A model generated the notes under the pieces. That model was given only the letters and a program-made list of their open reading frames with translations, was not told the origin of the DNA and ran no database searches. Below are positions 53,434-61,641 of a stretch of 64,000 nucleotides of DNA, piece by piece. A program made the position numbers and the translations under genes. How positions within the stretch are numbered: the stretch's first letter is position 1; every line of letters starts with the position of its first letter. This DNA comes from Anoxybacillus tepidamans PS2 (GTDB lineage Bacteria > Bacillota > Bacilli > Bacillales > Anoxybacillaceae), in the NCBI RefSeq assembly GCF_000620165.1, contig NZ_JHVN01000017.1:1-64000 (forward strand), in the 5' to 3' direction.

Positions 53434-53451
53434 AATCCATTTTTGAATCAA
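53414..53451 (+). terminator. Terminator overlapping the activator's stop codon, possible UAS
   Basis: TTGATTCAAAA...GGATT pairs with AATCC...TTTTGAATCAA, 17 of 18 positions, followed by a T7 run. It includes the last codons and stop of the activator gene. The arm sequence TTGATTCA also occurs in the palindrome at 51836, so it might double as a binding site for the activator. Confidence 0.7.
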
Positions 53452-53492
53452 TTTTTTTGATTTGCTTTACAAGAACATCCATTTCTTCTTTT

Positions 53493-53510
53493 TTGGCACA
53501 CTTTTTGCAT
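53493..53510 (+). promoter_or_regulatory. Sigma-54 (-24/-12) promoter of the ureohydrolase gene
   Basis: TTGGCACACTTTTTGCAT matches the TGGCAC-N5-TTGCA consensus, 46 bases before the ATG at 53556. Confidence 0.92.
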
Positions 53511-53555
53511 TTTATAACGAGCAAATACTTCGTTCCCTGATAAGGAGGTTGTTCG

Positions 53556-54527
53556 ATGTACCAGCCAAAAGATTCATCCCAATCCCCCCGCTTTTGCGGA
53601 GTTCGGACATTTATGCGTTTAGAACATATGAAAACAACGGACGATGTCGATTTCGTCGTATTAGGTGTGCCGTTTGACACGGCCGCCTCCAACCGAACGG
53701 GACAACGATACGGCCCGCAGCACATTCGCAACTTTTCCGTATTGCTCCGTCCTTACAATCCGGATATGAATATCAATATCTTTGAGTATTGTTCCGGCGT
53801 CGATTACGGAGATATTGACGTCATCCCGGGAAACGCGCTGCGAACATACGACCATATCGTCAAAGAACTGCGGCCCGTGCTGCAAAACAATATCGTTCCG
53901 ATTATTATGGGCGGCGATCATTCGATTACGCTAGGAAACTTGCGGGCGTTTTACGAGCGGTTTGGACCGGTAGCGCTAGTTCATTTCGACTCTCACGGAG
54001 ACACATGGGATCATTATTACGGCGAGAAATATATGCACGGGACGCCATTCCGGCGCGCGGTCGAGGAAGGATTGCTAGATGTGGATCACTCGATTCAAAT
54101 CGGCATGCGCGGACCGCTTTACAGCGCCGATGATATCGAAGATGCAAGAAAACTTGGCTTTGAAGTCATTACCATGAAGGAAGTTCGCAAAATCGGATTT
54201 TCTGAAGTTGTGAGACGCATTCACAATCGTGTCGGCGAAAAACCGGTTTTCGTTTCTTACGATATTGACTTTGTCGATCCGGCATTTGCCCCTGGCACCG
54301 GAACGCCAGAAGTAGGCGGACCAACAAGCTATGAAGCGCTAGAATACGTAAGGGGGCTTGATGGGCTCAATATCGTCGGATTTGACTTAGTTGAAGTATT
54401 GCCTTCTTACGACTACGGGGAAATCACCGCTGTATTAGCCTCTGCCATTATGTATGAGATGATTACGCTCGTTGCCTTAAAGAAAAAGCGGGCGATGCAA
54501 GAAAATTTGTCTGCCGCAAGACAATAA
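53556..54527 (+). CDS. Agmatinase-family ureohydrolase (guanidino acid hydrolase)
   Basis: The enzyme removes urea from a guanidino compound using two Mn2+ ions. Metal ligands are seen in IMGGDHSITLGN, VHFDSHGDTWD (D-x-H-x-D; usually DAH) and SYDIDFVDPAFAPGTGTPE. It has 323 residues. Next to a GABA-type aminotransferase and a sigma-54 activator, 4-guanidinobutyrate (giving GABA and urea) is a reasonable substrate; agmatine or 3-guanidinopropionate is also possible. AAGGAGG precedes the start. Promoter at 53493. Confidence 0.9.
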   Translation: MYQPKDSSQSPRFCGVRTFMRLEHMKTTDDVDFVVLGVPFDTAASNRTGQRYGPQHIRNFSVLLRPYNPDMNINIFEYCSGVDYGDIDVIPGNALRTYDHIVKELRPVLQNNIVPIIMGGDHSITLGNLRAFYERFGPVALVHFDSHGDTWDHYYGEKYMHGTPFRRAVEEGLLDVDHSIQIGMRGPLYSADDIEDARKLGFEVITMKEVRKIGFSEVVRRIHNRVGEKPVFVSYDIDFVDPAFAPGTGTPEVGGPTSYEALEYVRGLDGLNIVGFDLVEVLPSYDYGEITAVLASAIMYEMITLVALKKKRAMQENLSAARQ

Positions 54528-54620
54528 GGGGGACTGTTTTGCTTATTGAATATCTTAGGTTGCGAGGTTCTTAGAAACAGGTGGTTTTGCTCCCATACCA
54601 ATAATAGATTTATAAAAATG

Positions 54621-54645
54621 AAATCTCCCACCTTTTGGGAGATTT
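54621..54645. terminator. Bidirectional terminator related in sequence to the hairpin elements
   Basis: AAATCTCCCA (54621-54630) pairs with TGGGAGATTT (54636-54645), with A/T runs on both sides, between two convergent genes. The minus strand GATCGAGAAATCTCCC...TTTCA resembles the dispersed hairpin element, but a plain terminator is enough to explain it. Confidence 0.75.
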
Positions 54646-54667
54646 CTCGATCAATAATTATGAACAG

Positions 54668-56596
54668 TCATAGCACATCCTTTTTTTCTTGTACGCTTAA
54701 CTTACTCTCTTCCCTTTCACGCAAAATAGCGTCAAAATACTGCGTAAACTCCGATTCCCCTGAATACGACAAACATAAATATTCCTTTGCCCTTGTCATC
54801 CCGATATATAACAAGGAAACTTCGCGCTCTTTGTCTTCTTCTAACGGAAACGGCATCGAATCTACGTTTACGATGAAAACAGCTTGGTAGTCGAGACCTT
54901 TACTGCTGTCGATCGTGCTAATTTTGACTTTGCCGTCCTCTTTTTCAAACGACCTTTTGGAATCGTCGTTTTCAGTGATCCAGTAAAATGGAAGCTGTTC
55001 CTTTTCCAACGCCCTCTTAATAATATCGATAACCGACAATTGATGCGTCCGTTTCACCCGGTACAAAATGAGCACTTCATGCAACGGCACTTTTTTTGTT
55101 TCGTGCAGCTTCTTAATTTGCTTTGCGACCAAGCGCATTTCTTCCGCAAAACTGGAAGCTTTTATAATAGCAGGAAGCGGCCCTTTTCTTTTCGTGCTTT
55201 GCGGAGCGATGATTTCCCCTTCCAGCTCGCGGCTTACCACTTTATTTTTGAACATGGATTTCGCTTGGTAAAAATCCCAAGCGAACTTGACAATTTGCGC
55301 GGTGTTCCGGTAGTTGATCGACAATATTTTCGAGCGGCCTTGAAAGTTAAGACCAGTGTCCTGAAGGTAAGAACGCTTTCTTTTATAAATCGTTTGCGCG
55401 CGATCCTCCACAATCAACAATGACTGTGTCTCTTCGTTGATGAGCAAGCTCACCAGCTTCAGCCAATCCGCTTCAAAATCTTGCCCCTCATCGATCAGCA
55501 CCGCGTCATAAGTCGGCAAGATTGCTTCTTTCTTTTCTAACTTTTCAATGATGGAAGAAATATCTTGTTCTCGAATCTTCAACTCGTGTTTAAGCCAGCT
55601 ATGGAAATTGCGGACTAAAATATTTTCGTTTGTTTTTTGTTTTAGCCCGCTGCTGTTCGTAAAATCAAAATCAAACAGGTCTTCCGGCTCATTGATCATA
55701 TGCGTAATCATTTGTTGGATCGCATTTGCCAACGAAATATTGTAACAGAGCACAAGAATTTTCCAATCTGGGTGTTCTTTCGCGAGAATCTTAGCCCGAC
55801 TCGCGAGAATCAGCGTTTTTCCGCTTCCCGCGACACCGCGGATGAGCCTATTTTTGTCCCCAATTTGCTTCGCCAAATTTTCTTGATGCAAATCCATCGT
55901 TTTAATGTCATGCAAGGAAAGCAATAATTGGTCTTGATACGGGACAGGCGGTTTGAATTCCGCGCTAATCCGAACTTCAGGAAACAGATGGTAGCGAATC
56001 GCATTGATTTCTTCCATATTCAACGGCTCTCTCAAACGGAACGGAACAACGAACATGTTCAGAATTTTTTCTATTAAAATTTCTTCCGAGAACTCTTCTT
56101 TGTCCGGATCGATTTCATCCCTTGTCAAACATAAATGTGGCTCGATGACGGAATACAGTCCTTCCTTCACAAAATCTCGTGAATACATTCTCGTAAAAAC
56201 GACGCCGTATCCGTATGGAAATTTTAAAGAAAACTTATATTTGCCGTCCGTTTGGATTAAGTTGATGTCTTTTTTCAGCACATCCACAATGTGGAACATG
56301 TTGTCCCTCGCTTGTTTAAGAGGGCTTTTGACCACAGCTTGCCCACCTGTTTGGGAAACGATGTGCCATTCGTCATGGTTGACTTGCAATAAGGTGCTTT
56401 TCGTATAATCTTTTACTTCTAAAACGACCAAGCCAAGATCCGGACCGATGATGACAAAATCGGGCCTTTTCCCCTGTATTTCCGGTTCATAATAAACAAT
56501 ATAATCATCCGGCAAATATGTTTTCAATGTCCGGAATACTAACCGTTCGCCGGTGGTCGCAGAAGACCGAATCGTTTCAGGTACTGTTACTGCCAT
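54668..56596 (-). CDS. NERD nuclease domain fused to superfamily-1 helicase
   Basis: The 642-residue protein has two parts. Residues 1-150 are a NERD domain (TTGERLVFRTLKTYLPDDYIVYYEP, DFVIIGPDLGLVVLEVKDYTK), with the D and E-x-K of a PD-(D/E)xK-type nuclease. From about residue 230 a UvrD/PcrA-like helicase follows: Walker A IRGVAGSGKTLIL, Walker B VLIDEGQDFEADW, LSINYRNTAQIVK, ISTIDSSKGLDYQAVFI, and LLYIGMTRAKEYLCLS. Such fusions are thought to process or degrade DNA, often in defence regions. It lies downstream of another helicase-nuclease gene with a 430-base gap. Confidence 0.9.
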   Translation of the reverse strand: MAVTVPETIRSSATTGERLVFRTLKTYLPDDYIVYYEPEIQGKRPDFVIIGPDLGLVVLEVKDYTKSTLLQVNHDEWHIVSQTGGQAVVKSPLKQARDNMFHIVDVLKKDINLIQTDGKYKFSLKFPYGYGVVFTRMYSRDFVKEGLYSVIEPHLCLTRDEIDPDKEEFSEEILIEKILNMFVVPFRLREPLNMEEINAIRYHLFPEVRISAEFKPPVPYQDQLLLSLHDIKTMDLHQENLAKQIGDKNRLIRGVAGSGKTLILASRAKILAKEHPDWKILVLCYNISLANAIQQMITHMINEPEDLFDFDFTNSSGLKQKTNENILVRNFHSWLKHELKIREQDISSIIEKLEKKEAILPTYDAVLIDEGQDFEADWLKLVSLLINEETQSLLIVEDRAQTIYKRKRSYLQDTGLNFQGRSKILSINYRNTAQIVKFAWDFYQAKSMFKNKVVSRELEGEIIAPQSTKRKGPLPAIIKASSFAEEMRLVAKQIKKLHETKKVPLHEVLILYRVKRTHQLSVIDIIKRALEKEQLPFYWITENDDSKRSFEKEDGKVKISTIDSSKGLDYQAVFIVNVDSMPFPLEEDKEREVSLLYIGMTRAKEYLCLSYSGESEFTQYFDAILREREESKLSVQEKKDVL

Positions 56597-57002
56597 AATC
56601 CCCGCTCCAACAACGTTTATTTTAGTCTATTATACTACATTTTTTGTCATAAATTGAAAGATTTTTAGGGAATTGGACTTGTGTTGAGTACAAAACTCTC
56701 CTTTTAACCTTTGGACCTATGATCTTTGTGTCGCATGATCTTTTCCTTTATCGGGTTTATACAAACCGTTTATAAACATTCCTTTCTCTATTCTCTTCTA
56801 TATACGTTCTCATAAAATAAAGTTGCAGGGAAAATTTTAGGATTGAAATGAATGGTTGTAGCCTATTTTGCCCCCCTATTTAACAGTAATTATTCCTAGT
56901 TTTTATAACAAAAACTCCTTTTATTGAATAATCATAAATCCTCTCTAATGATCCCAATTACAAAAATTCCTGTTCTTCGTAAATCTTATTATTTTCATAA
57001 AA
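56597..57002. other. Gene-free AT-rich stretch
   Basis: No gene or RNA is recognised. It should hold the promoter of the NERD-helicase gene, since the terminator at 57005-57026 separates it from the upstream helicase. Confidence 0.55.
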
Positions 57003-57004
57003 AA

Positions 57005-57026
57005 GGCGTACCACAAACGGTACACC
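57005..57026 (-). terminator. Terminator of the large helicase-nuclease gene
   Basis: GGTGTACC / GGTACGCC stem followed by T6 on the minus strand, directly after the stop at 57030. Confidence 0.8.
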
Positions 57027-57029
57027 CCT

Positions 57030-60000
57030 TTATGAAGAGCTATGCTGCAATTGTTTTTTCAGATTTTCTTCTTTTATGATCTGTTTAATCATATGGTCGA
57101 TCCGCTCGATCTCATTAGTAGAATTTTTCCACCAATTTCGGCTCCAAATTCTTGTAATTTTCCACCCTTTAGATTCCAAGAACCGCTGTCTGTACACATC
57201 TCTTTCTTTCGCCGAAGCGGAACTATGATACATTGCACCATCACATTCGATTCCTAAAATATATTTCTGTGGGTTGTTAGGGTGAACAACGGCTAAGTCA
57301 ATTCGATATCCTGACATACCTACTTGAGTATCTACTTTATACCCTATTTCTGTTAATTGATTATACACTTGTTCTTCAAAAGGAGAATCAAACATTAAAT
57401 TTGTATTTTGTTTCTTTGTGTTTTTATTTTCGTTTAATTCTGTTAAGATCCTTTCGATTTCTTCCCTATTCACCAAAGAAACAGCCTTTGCATATTCGAG
57501 ATAACTTTTCAACAACTTAGGACCGTCGTGCTTTGAGCCCGAAACATTTAATTCGTTAGGTTCAATACTTGATACGACATGGATTTGTTCTTTAGCACGT
57601 GTAATGGCAACGTTAAGACGATTTTCTCCCCCTTGTTGGCCAAGAGTTCCAAATCGATTATACACTCTTCCTTCCTCGTTTTTGGCATAACCAATGGAAA
57701 AGATAATAATATCCCGTTCATCCCCTTGAACGTTTTCAATATTTTTCACAAATAGTCTCTCGTCTAATTCTTTCGCCATGTTTTGCTGGTATAAAGCAGC
57801 AAACTCAATATCTTCTTCAACAGCACGATCTATCATATCAAGTATTTTATCCTGTTGTTTTGCATTGAACGTAATAATTCCCACAGATTTCGTCGGATAC
57901 AACTGAAACAACTTCTTCAATAAATTGATTACAGCTGTCGCTTCAATTTCATTGCATTGGTTAATCCATCTACCATCGACTTTATGCCACTGAATCGCAG
58001 CGGGCTGCTGCAATGGTTCTACATTTGGGGCTATTTGGATATTACCATTATAAAAAGCATGATTTGAAAAGTTAATGAGCTCTTCAGATTTTGAGCGATA
58101 ATGCCATTGCAACATTTTCTCAGGTAAGATTCTTTTCGCCAAACCCAGAAGGCTTTCTGAATCATCAATCTGGGCATGATCTTCATCATCTTCGTCACTT
58201 TGAACGTCACTCTTAAATAAATTCGAAGGCGGAAGCTGCTTTTCATCTCCAGCAATCACAACTTTGGCTCCACGATAAATTGCAGGCAATCCATTTTCCA
58301 CTGTACATTGAGACGCTTCGTCAAAGATGACGATGTCAAATAGATCTTTTTCTAGCGGAAAGATGGCGGAAGCTGTTTCAGGTGATGTAAGCCATATCGG
58401 GATTACATCAAGTAAACCATTTAAAGAAAACTGTCTCACCAATTTTCTAACTGGCCAAACCATTTTTTTCTTTTCAGTTTGATGCTTCAACTCTTTTATT
58501 GCTTTACTATTGATTTGTTTGGCATTCTGTGTTTTCTTTAACAGTCGATACAAAAGGACTTTTGCTGTTAAACCTCTTTTTTGACTCAATAATTGCTTAA
58601 AATTCTCACGTAATTTTTCAAATTCTTCTGTTCCGATTTTAGTGAGGAGCGGGTGCTTTTTTTCAATTTGGTCAATCCAATGAATATAAGCAGATTGTCT
58701 TACAATATCTACCCATTCATCCCCAATATGTTTATGAACATTGTCTCCGGTCTTTTCCTTCAACATTTCAATGACCGATTTAATGAAAGGTGAGCTCTCC
58801 TCGTAAATACGATCCATATTTCGCAACTCTTCAAAATCTTGGATAACAAATTCCTGTTGCTGTTGGAACTCTTTTAATGGTATATCTCCTTTAGTAATTC
58901 TAGCATTCAGTTGATCAATAGCCTCTTGGGAAAAATAACTTTTAAGCGCTTCTACTTCTTTAGACATCTTTTCCGACACTATTGATAATTCGTAAAGAAT
59001 ACGCAAACTTTCTCTTAGTTTCGGCCACTCTTTTGATGAGAGCCCTTTGAATTTTTCGCCATTTAATAGTTCTTCAACGATCGTTCTTCCTGTAAAAGAT
59101 GTCCACCACCAAAGCCGTAATTTCTGCAACGTTTTCTTTTCATCCGGATTTAAGTCATCATAAATTTTTTCTAGCTTATCACCAACAAGCCAGCTATACT
59201 CCGGAGTAATGTCTTTCTGATCAAAGGAACTCAAATACTCAATACTTTTTTCCGCTTTCTCAATGACGTTTTTTAATATTTCAACAATCGTTAATCGATC
59301 TTTTAAATCTAAATGCGCAAAAGATCTTCTATTTTTTAGAGGATAACTGTTCGAGCCAAATCGCGCATAATACTTTCCATATGAAAGAATGCTCATTAAC
59401 ACGTCTTCGAAATTATCTTTGTTTAAAGAAGATAAAATATTTTCAAGTGCTAAAATCGTATCGATTTCTGATATAGATTTTCCGCGACCGTATAAATCAT
59501 ATGCCCTATATCCATGATCCTGAACTTCATATAATGCTTTTGCAATTGCATTCAATTCGAATTCACATTTTTCAATTTTAGCAGAAAGTTGCTCTAATTG
59601 TTCTTCAGATTCCTCCATCAATTTTTCATCCTGAAGTAAAGAAGATAATTGGCGATATAAAGGCTTCCGATCATTTTTCTCATCATGTAAAAGAGCAACA
59701 TAAGCAGATAACCCTAACGAATCGAGGCGTTGATAAACAACGTCTAATGCTGCCCTTTTTTGACAAACTAATAGAATTCTTTTATTTTCTGCGATCGAAT
59801 TGGCAATTAAGTTAACGATTACTTGGGATTTACCAGTTCCAGGAGGACCGTGAATAACGAGCCCTTTTTGATAATCAACTTCTTCAATAATTTCTTCTTG
59901 AGATGCATCTGAATCTAGGACAAAAAATTTTTCACTTTCCCTCCTTCCTTGCTTTTTAATGGTGCTTAATCCATCTGCTTCTTCCGACTTCTCATAACAA

Positions 60001-60806
60001 TTCTCACCTATCCCCAAGAGCTCTCCCAATAAGCCAAAATCAACGTTTTCATTGTCAGCAAGCGCGATTAACTCATCATAATCTTTTAATAATGCAGAGT
60101 TGCCTTGAGGGAAATTACCTAATATTGCGATATTTTCAAATTCAAATTCCCCTTTTTTATATTGAGGGATTGTATCTTTCGTATAATTTTTGAAAGGTTG
60201 CAAAGTTCCTTGGTTGGACCAAAGAATGTTTAATGAATAACTTTTTAACCAAGCAATCCACTTTAAAAAATCGATCGTTTTTGCCTGTTCTTCAGCTTGA
60301 TCAAAAATATCTTCTGTTACATTAATGCCGTTAAATTTTTTTAATGCTAAAAATAAGGTTCGATTTAGTTGTGGTTCCCCTTCTTCTAAAACTAACTTCC
60401 ACTGAGTACCGCTTGCTTTCGTTTTTTCCAGTTTTACCGGATATAAAAATAAGGGCGCACGAATAAAAGTCCCGTCTAACATACAACCCGTTATGTAAGG
60501 ATAGCCCACATATAAATCATAAAGCCCTGTTTCCTCTTCGATTGCTTTAATATTGCGATAAAGAGTCGTTAATTTACTAGATAAAACTAAACTATCGTCA
60601 TTATTCACATTTTGCTTTACTAAAGTTACATTTCCCTTCTGATCAACAATTCTTTCTAGAATCGTCTCCGGTTTCATTTGATTCAGTTTATTAATTGAAC
60701 TGATATCAAAAGCCCATTTATCGTAAAGTTTCAACATTCTTATAGAGCGGTTTCGCCTACTTAAATCATTCAATCGATCTTTGAGATGCACAAGCTTTTG
60801 TTTCAT
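57030..60806 (-). CDS. Large SF1 (Upf1/DNA2-like) helicase with C-terminal Vsr-like nuclease domain
   Basis: The 1258-residue protein starts MKQKLVHLKDRLNDLSRRNRSIRML, similar to DUF4011-type N-termini. Walker A VIHGPPGTGKSQVIVNLIA is at about residue 320. A long helical insert (residues 400-790) is followed by Walker B IVIFDEASQCTVENGLPA at about 828, the WHYRSKSEELINFSN motif, and NRLNVAITRAKEQIHVVSS. The C-terminal 120 residues (FEEQVYNQLTEIGYKVDTQ, YRIDLAVV, LGIECDG, RDVYRQRFLESKGWKITRIW) look like the DUF559/MTES_1575 Vsr-type endonuclease fold. COG1112-like helicases of this design occur in phage defence systems (Mokosh-type among them), but no named system is proven here. Confidence 0.88.
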   Translation of the reverse strand: MKQKLVHLKDRLNDLSRRNRSIRMLKLYDKWAFDISSINKLNQMKPETILERIVDQKGNVTLVKQNVNNDDSLVLSSKLTTLYRNIKAIEEETGLYDLYVGYPYITGCMLDGTFIRAPLFLYPVKLEKTKASGTQWKLVLEEGEPQLNRTLFLALKKFNGINVTEDIFDQAEEQAKTIDFLKWIAWLKSYSLNILWSNQGTLQPFKNYTKDTIPQYKKGEFEFENIAILGNFPQGNSALLKDYDELIALADNENVDFGLLGELLGIGENCYEKSEEADGLSTIKKQGRRESEKFFVLDSDASQEEIIEEVDYQKGLVIHGPPGTGKSQVIVNLIANSIAENKRILLVCQKRAALDVVYQRLDSLGLSAYVALLHDEKNDRKPLYRQLSSLLQDEKLMEESEEQLEQLSAKIEKCEFELNAIAKALYEVQDHGYRAYDLYGRGKSISEIDTILALENILSSLNKDNFEDVLMSILSYGKYYARFGSNSYPLKNRRSFAHLDLKDRLTIVEILKNVIEKAEKSIEYLSSFDQKDITPEYSWLVGDKLEKIYDDLNPDEKKTLQKLRLWWWTSFTGRTIVEELLNGEKFKGLSSKEWPKLRESLRILYELSIVSEKMSKEVEALKSYFSQEAIDQLNARITKGDIPLKEFQQQQEFVIQDFEELRNMDRIYEESSPFIKSVIEMLKEKTGDNVHKHIGDEWVDIVRQSAYIHWIDQIEKKHPLLTKIGTEEFEKLRENFKQLLSQKRGLTAKVLLYRLLKKTQNAKQINSKAIKELKHQTEKKKMVWPVRKLVRQFSLNGLLDVIPIWLTSPETASAIFPLEKDLFDIVIFDEASQCTVENGLPAIYRGAKVVIAGDEKQLPPSNLFKSDVQSDEDDEDHAQIDDSESLLGLAKRILPEKMLQWHYRSKSEELINFSNHAFYNGNIQIAPNVEPLQQPAAIQWHKVDGRWINQCNEIEATAVINLLKKLFQLYPTKSVGIITFNAKQQDKILDMIDRAVEEDIEFAALYQQNMAKELDERLFVKNIENVQGDERDIIIFSIGYAKNEEGRVYNRFGTLGQQGGENRLNVAITRAKEQIHVVSSIEPNELNVSGSKHDGPKLLKSYLEYAKAVSLVNREEIERILTELNENKNTKKQNTNLMFDSPFEEQVYNQLTEIGYKVDTQVGMSGYRIDLAVVHPNNPQKYILGIECDGAMYHSSASAKERDVYRQRFLESKGWKITRIWSRNWWKNSTNEIERIDHMIKQIIKEENLKKQLQHSSS

Positions 60807-61044
60807 GCCATCACCTTTGATACATTTTCTTGACTATAAAACATCGTTGCTATCTGTCATTATAACCTTCAGCATTTTGCATTATAAGACAAAATACGAC
60901 TTTTATCAAAGGATTATTTAATAGTTGTATATTTTACCAATAATCACTTAAGTCTTCATTACTAAACATATATCGTTAGATTCAAGAAATAAATGGGCAT
61001 TTGTAGTAAAATATCGATAACGGATAAAGGGAGGGATACAAAGA

Positions 61045-61225
61045 ATGAAGGTAATATTATGGCTTATTATTGACGCTGATTGGAGTCTATGGACTGTTTT
61101 GGTGGTATGGAGTTTTGGGGAATAGTGGTGACACAGATGTAGGAAGAGGTGCTATTCAATATATAGTTCTGTATTTTATAACAGTACCAATGTTTGAACT
61201 GAGTCAACTGTTGGACAATCTCTAA
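61045..61225 (+). pseudogene. Small membrane protein, frameshifted remnant
   Basis: ATG 61045 lies eight bases after GGGAGGG and codes MKVILWLII, then stops being sensible. One base out of frame a clean stretch continues: LTLIGVYGLFWWYGVLGNSG, then TDVGRGAIQYIVLYFI and FELSQLLDNL to a TAA at 61223. Joined, they would be a 60-odd residue protein with one or two membrane helices. The shift lies around the TTATTATTG run at 61065-61073. The family is unknown. An opposite-strand frame overlaps it. Confidence 0.4.
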
Positions 61226-61303
61226 CTGATCTTCAACATCTCGATTAAATTGCTTTACATTAGCAATTACTTCTTCTAACGTCGCAACTAATACTTCCTC
61301 CAC
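61067..61303 (-). CDS. Short open frame, possibly an N-terminal gene fragment
   Basis: The frame begins MEEVLVATLEEVIANVKQFN and continues RDVEDQLEIVQQLTQFKHWY, which is convincing protein sequence; the remaining residues are the complement of the membrane-protein remnant and look random. GGAGAAATAAGTGGAGG lies upstream. I think it is the start of a truncated gene, family unknown. Either this or the plus-strand remnant, or both, could be broken by an old rearrangement. Confidence 0.35.
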   Translation of the reverse strand: MEEVLVATLEEVIANVKQFNRDVEDQLEIVQQLTQFKHWYCYKIQNYILNSTSSYICVTTIPQNSIPPKQSIDSNQRQ

Positions 61304-61641
61304 TTATTTCTCCATCCTTTCAACTCTATTTGATTCTTTTTCAAATGCACCGTTGCTAAAAAATATACGTTCTATATCTTAGAATATAGACCAATTGCTA
61401 TAAACAAAAAGTTGATCATACTGCGGTTGTTCTGACCACTCATTTTCAACAGGTTAATGCTTGTTTGTTGCCAGCGTTTACTACTGATGTTTACTTTTCA
61501 AACCTAAATGGTAGCCTCTACATATATTTAACTAGCCGACTCATCGATGTCTGCTTCCTAATCATAGGACGCGTCCCCTGGTTTGGATCAGACCGCATGA
61601 CTCCCAAGGGACACAACCTAACTCCATCTAGGTCCGCACGC
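61304..61641. other. Gene-free stretch
   Basis: I see no supportable gene here. The 65-codon plus frame at 61465-61662 has no ribosome binding site and runs antisense into the helicase gene. Confidence 0.5.

Noticed and set aside
53171-53731. 186-codon minus-strand frame
   Set aside because: Entirely antisense to the sigma-54 activator and ureohydrolase genes, whose families are certain.
54621-54645. Sixth copy of the dispersed hairpin element
   Set aside because: Only the stem and a GAGAAAT-like edge match; a simple bidirectional terminator between convergent genes explains it.
54884-55423. 179-codon plus-strand frame
   Set aside because: Antisense shadow of the NERD-helicase gene.
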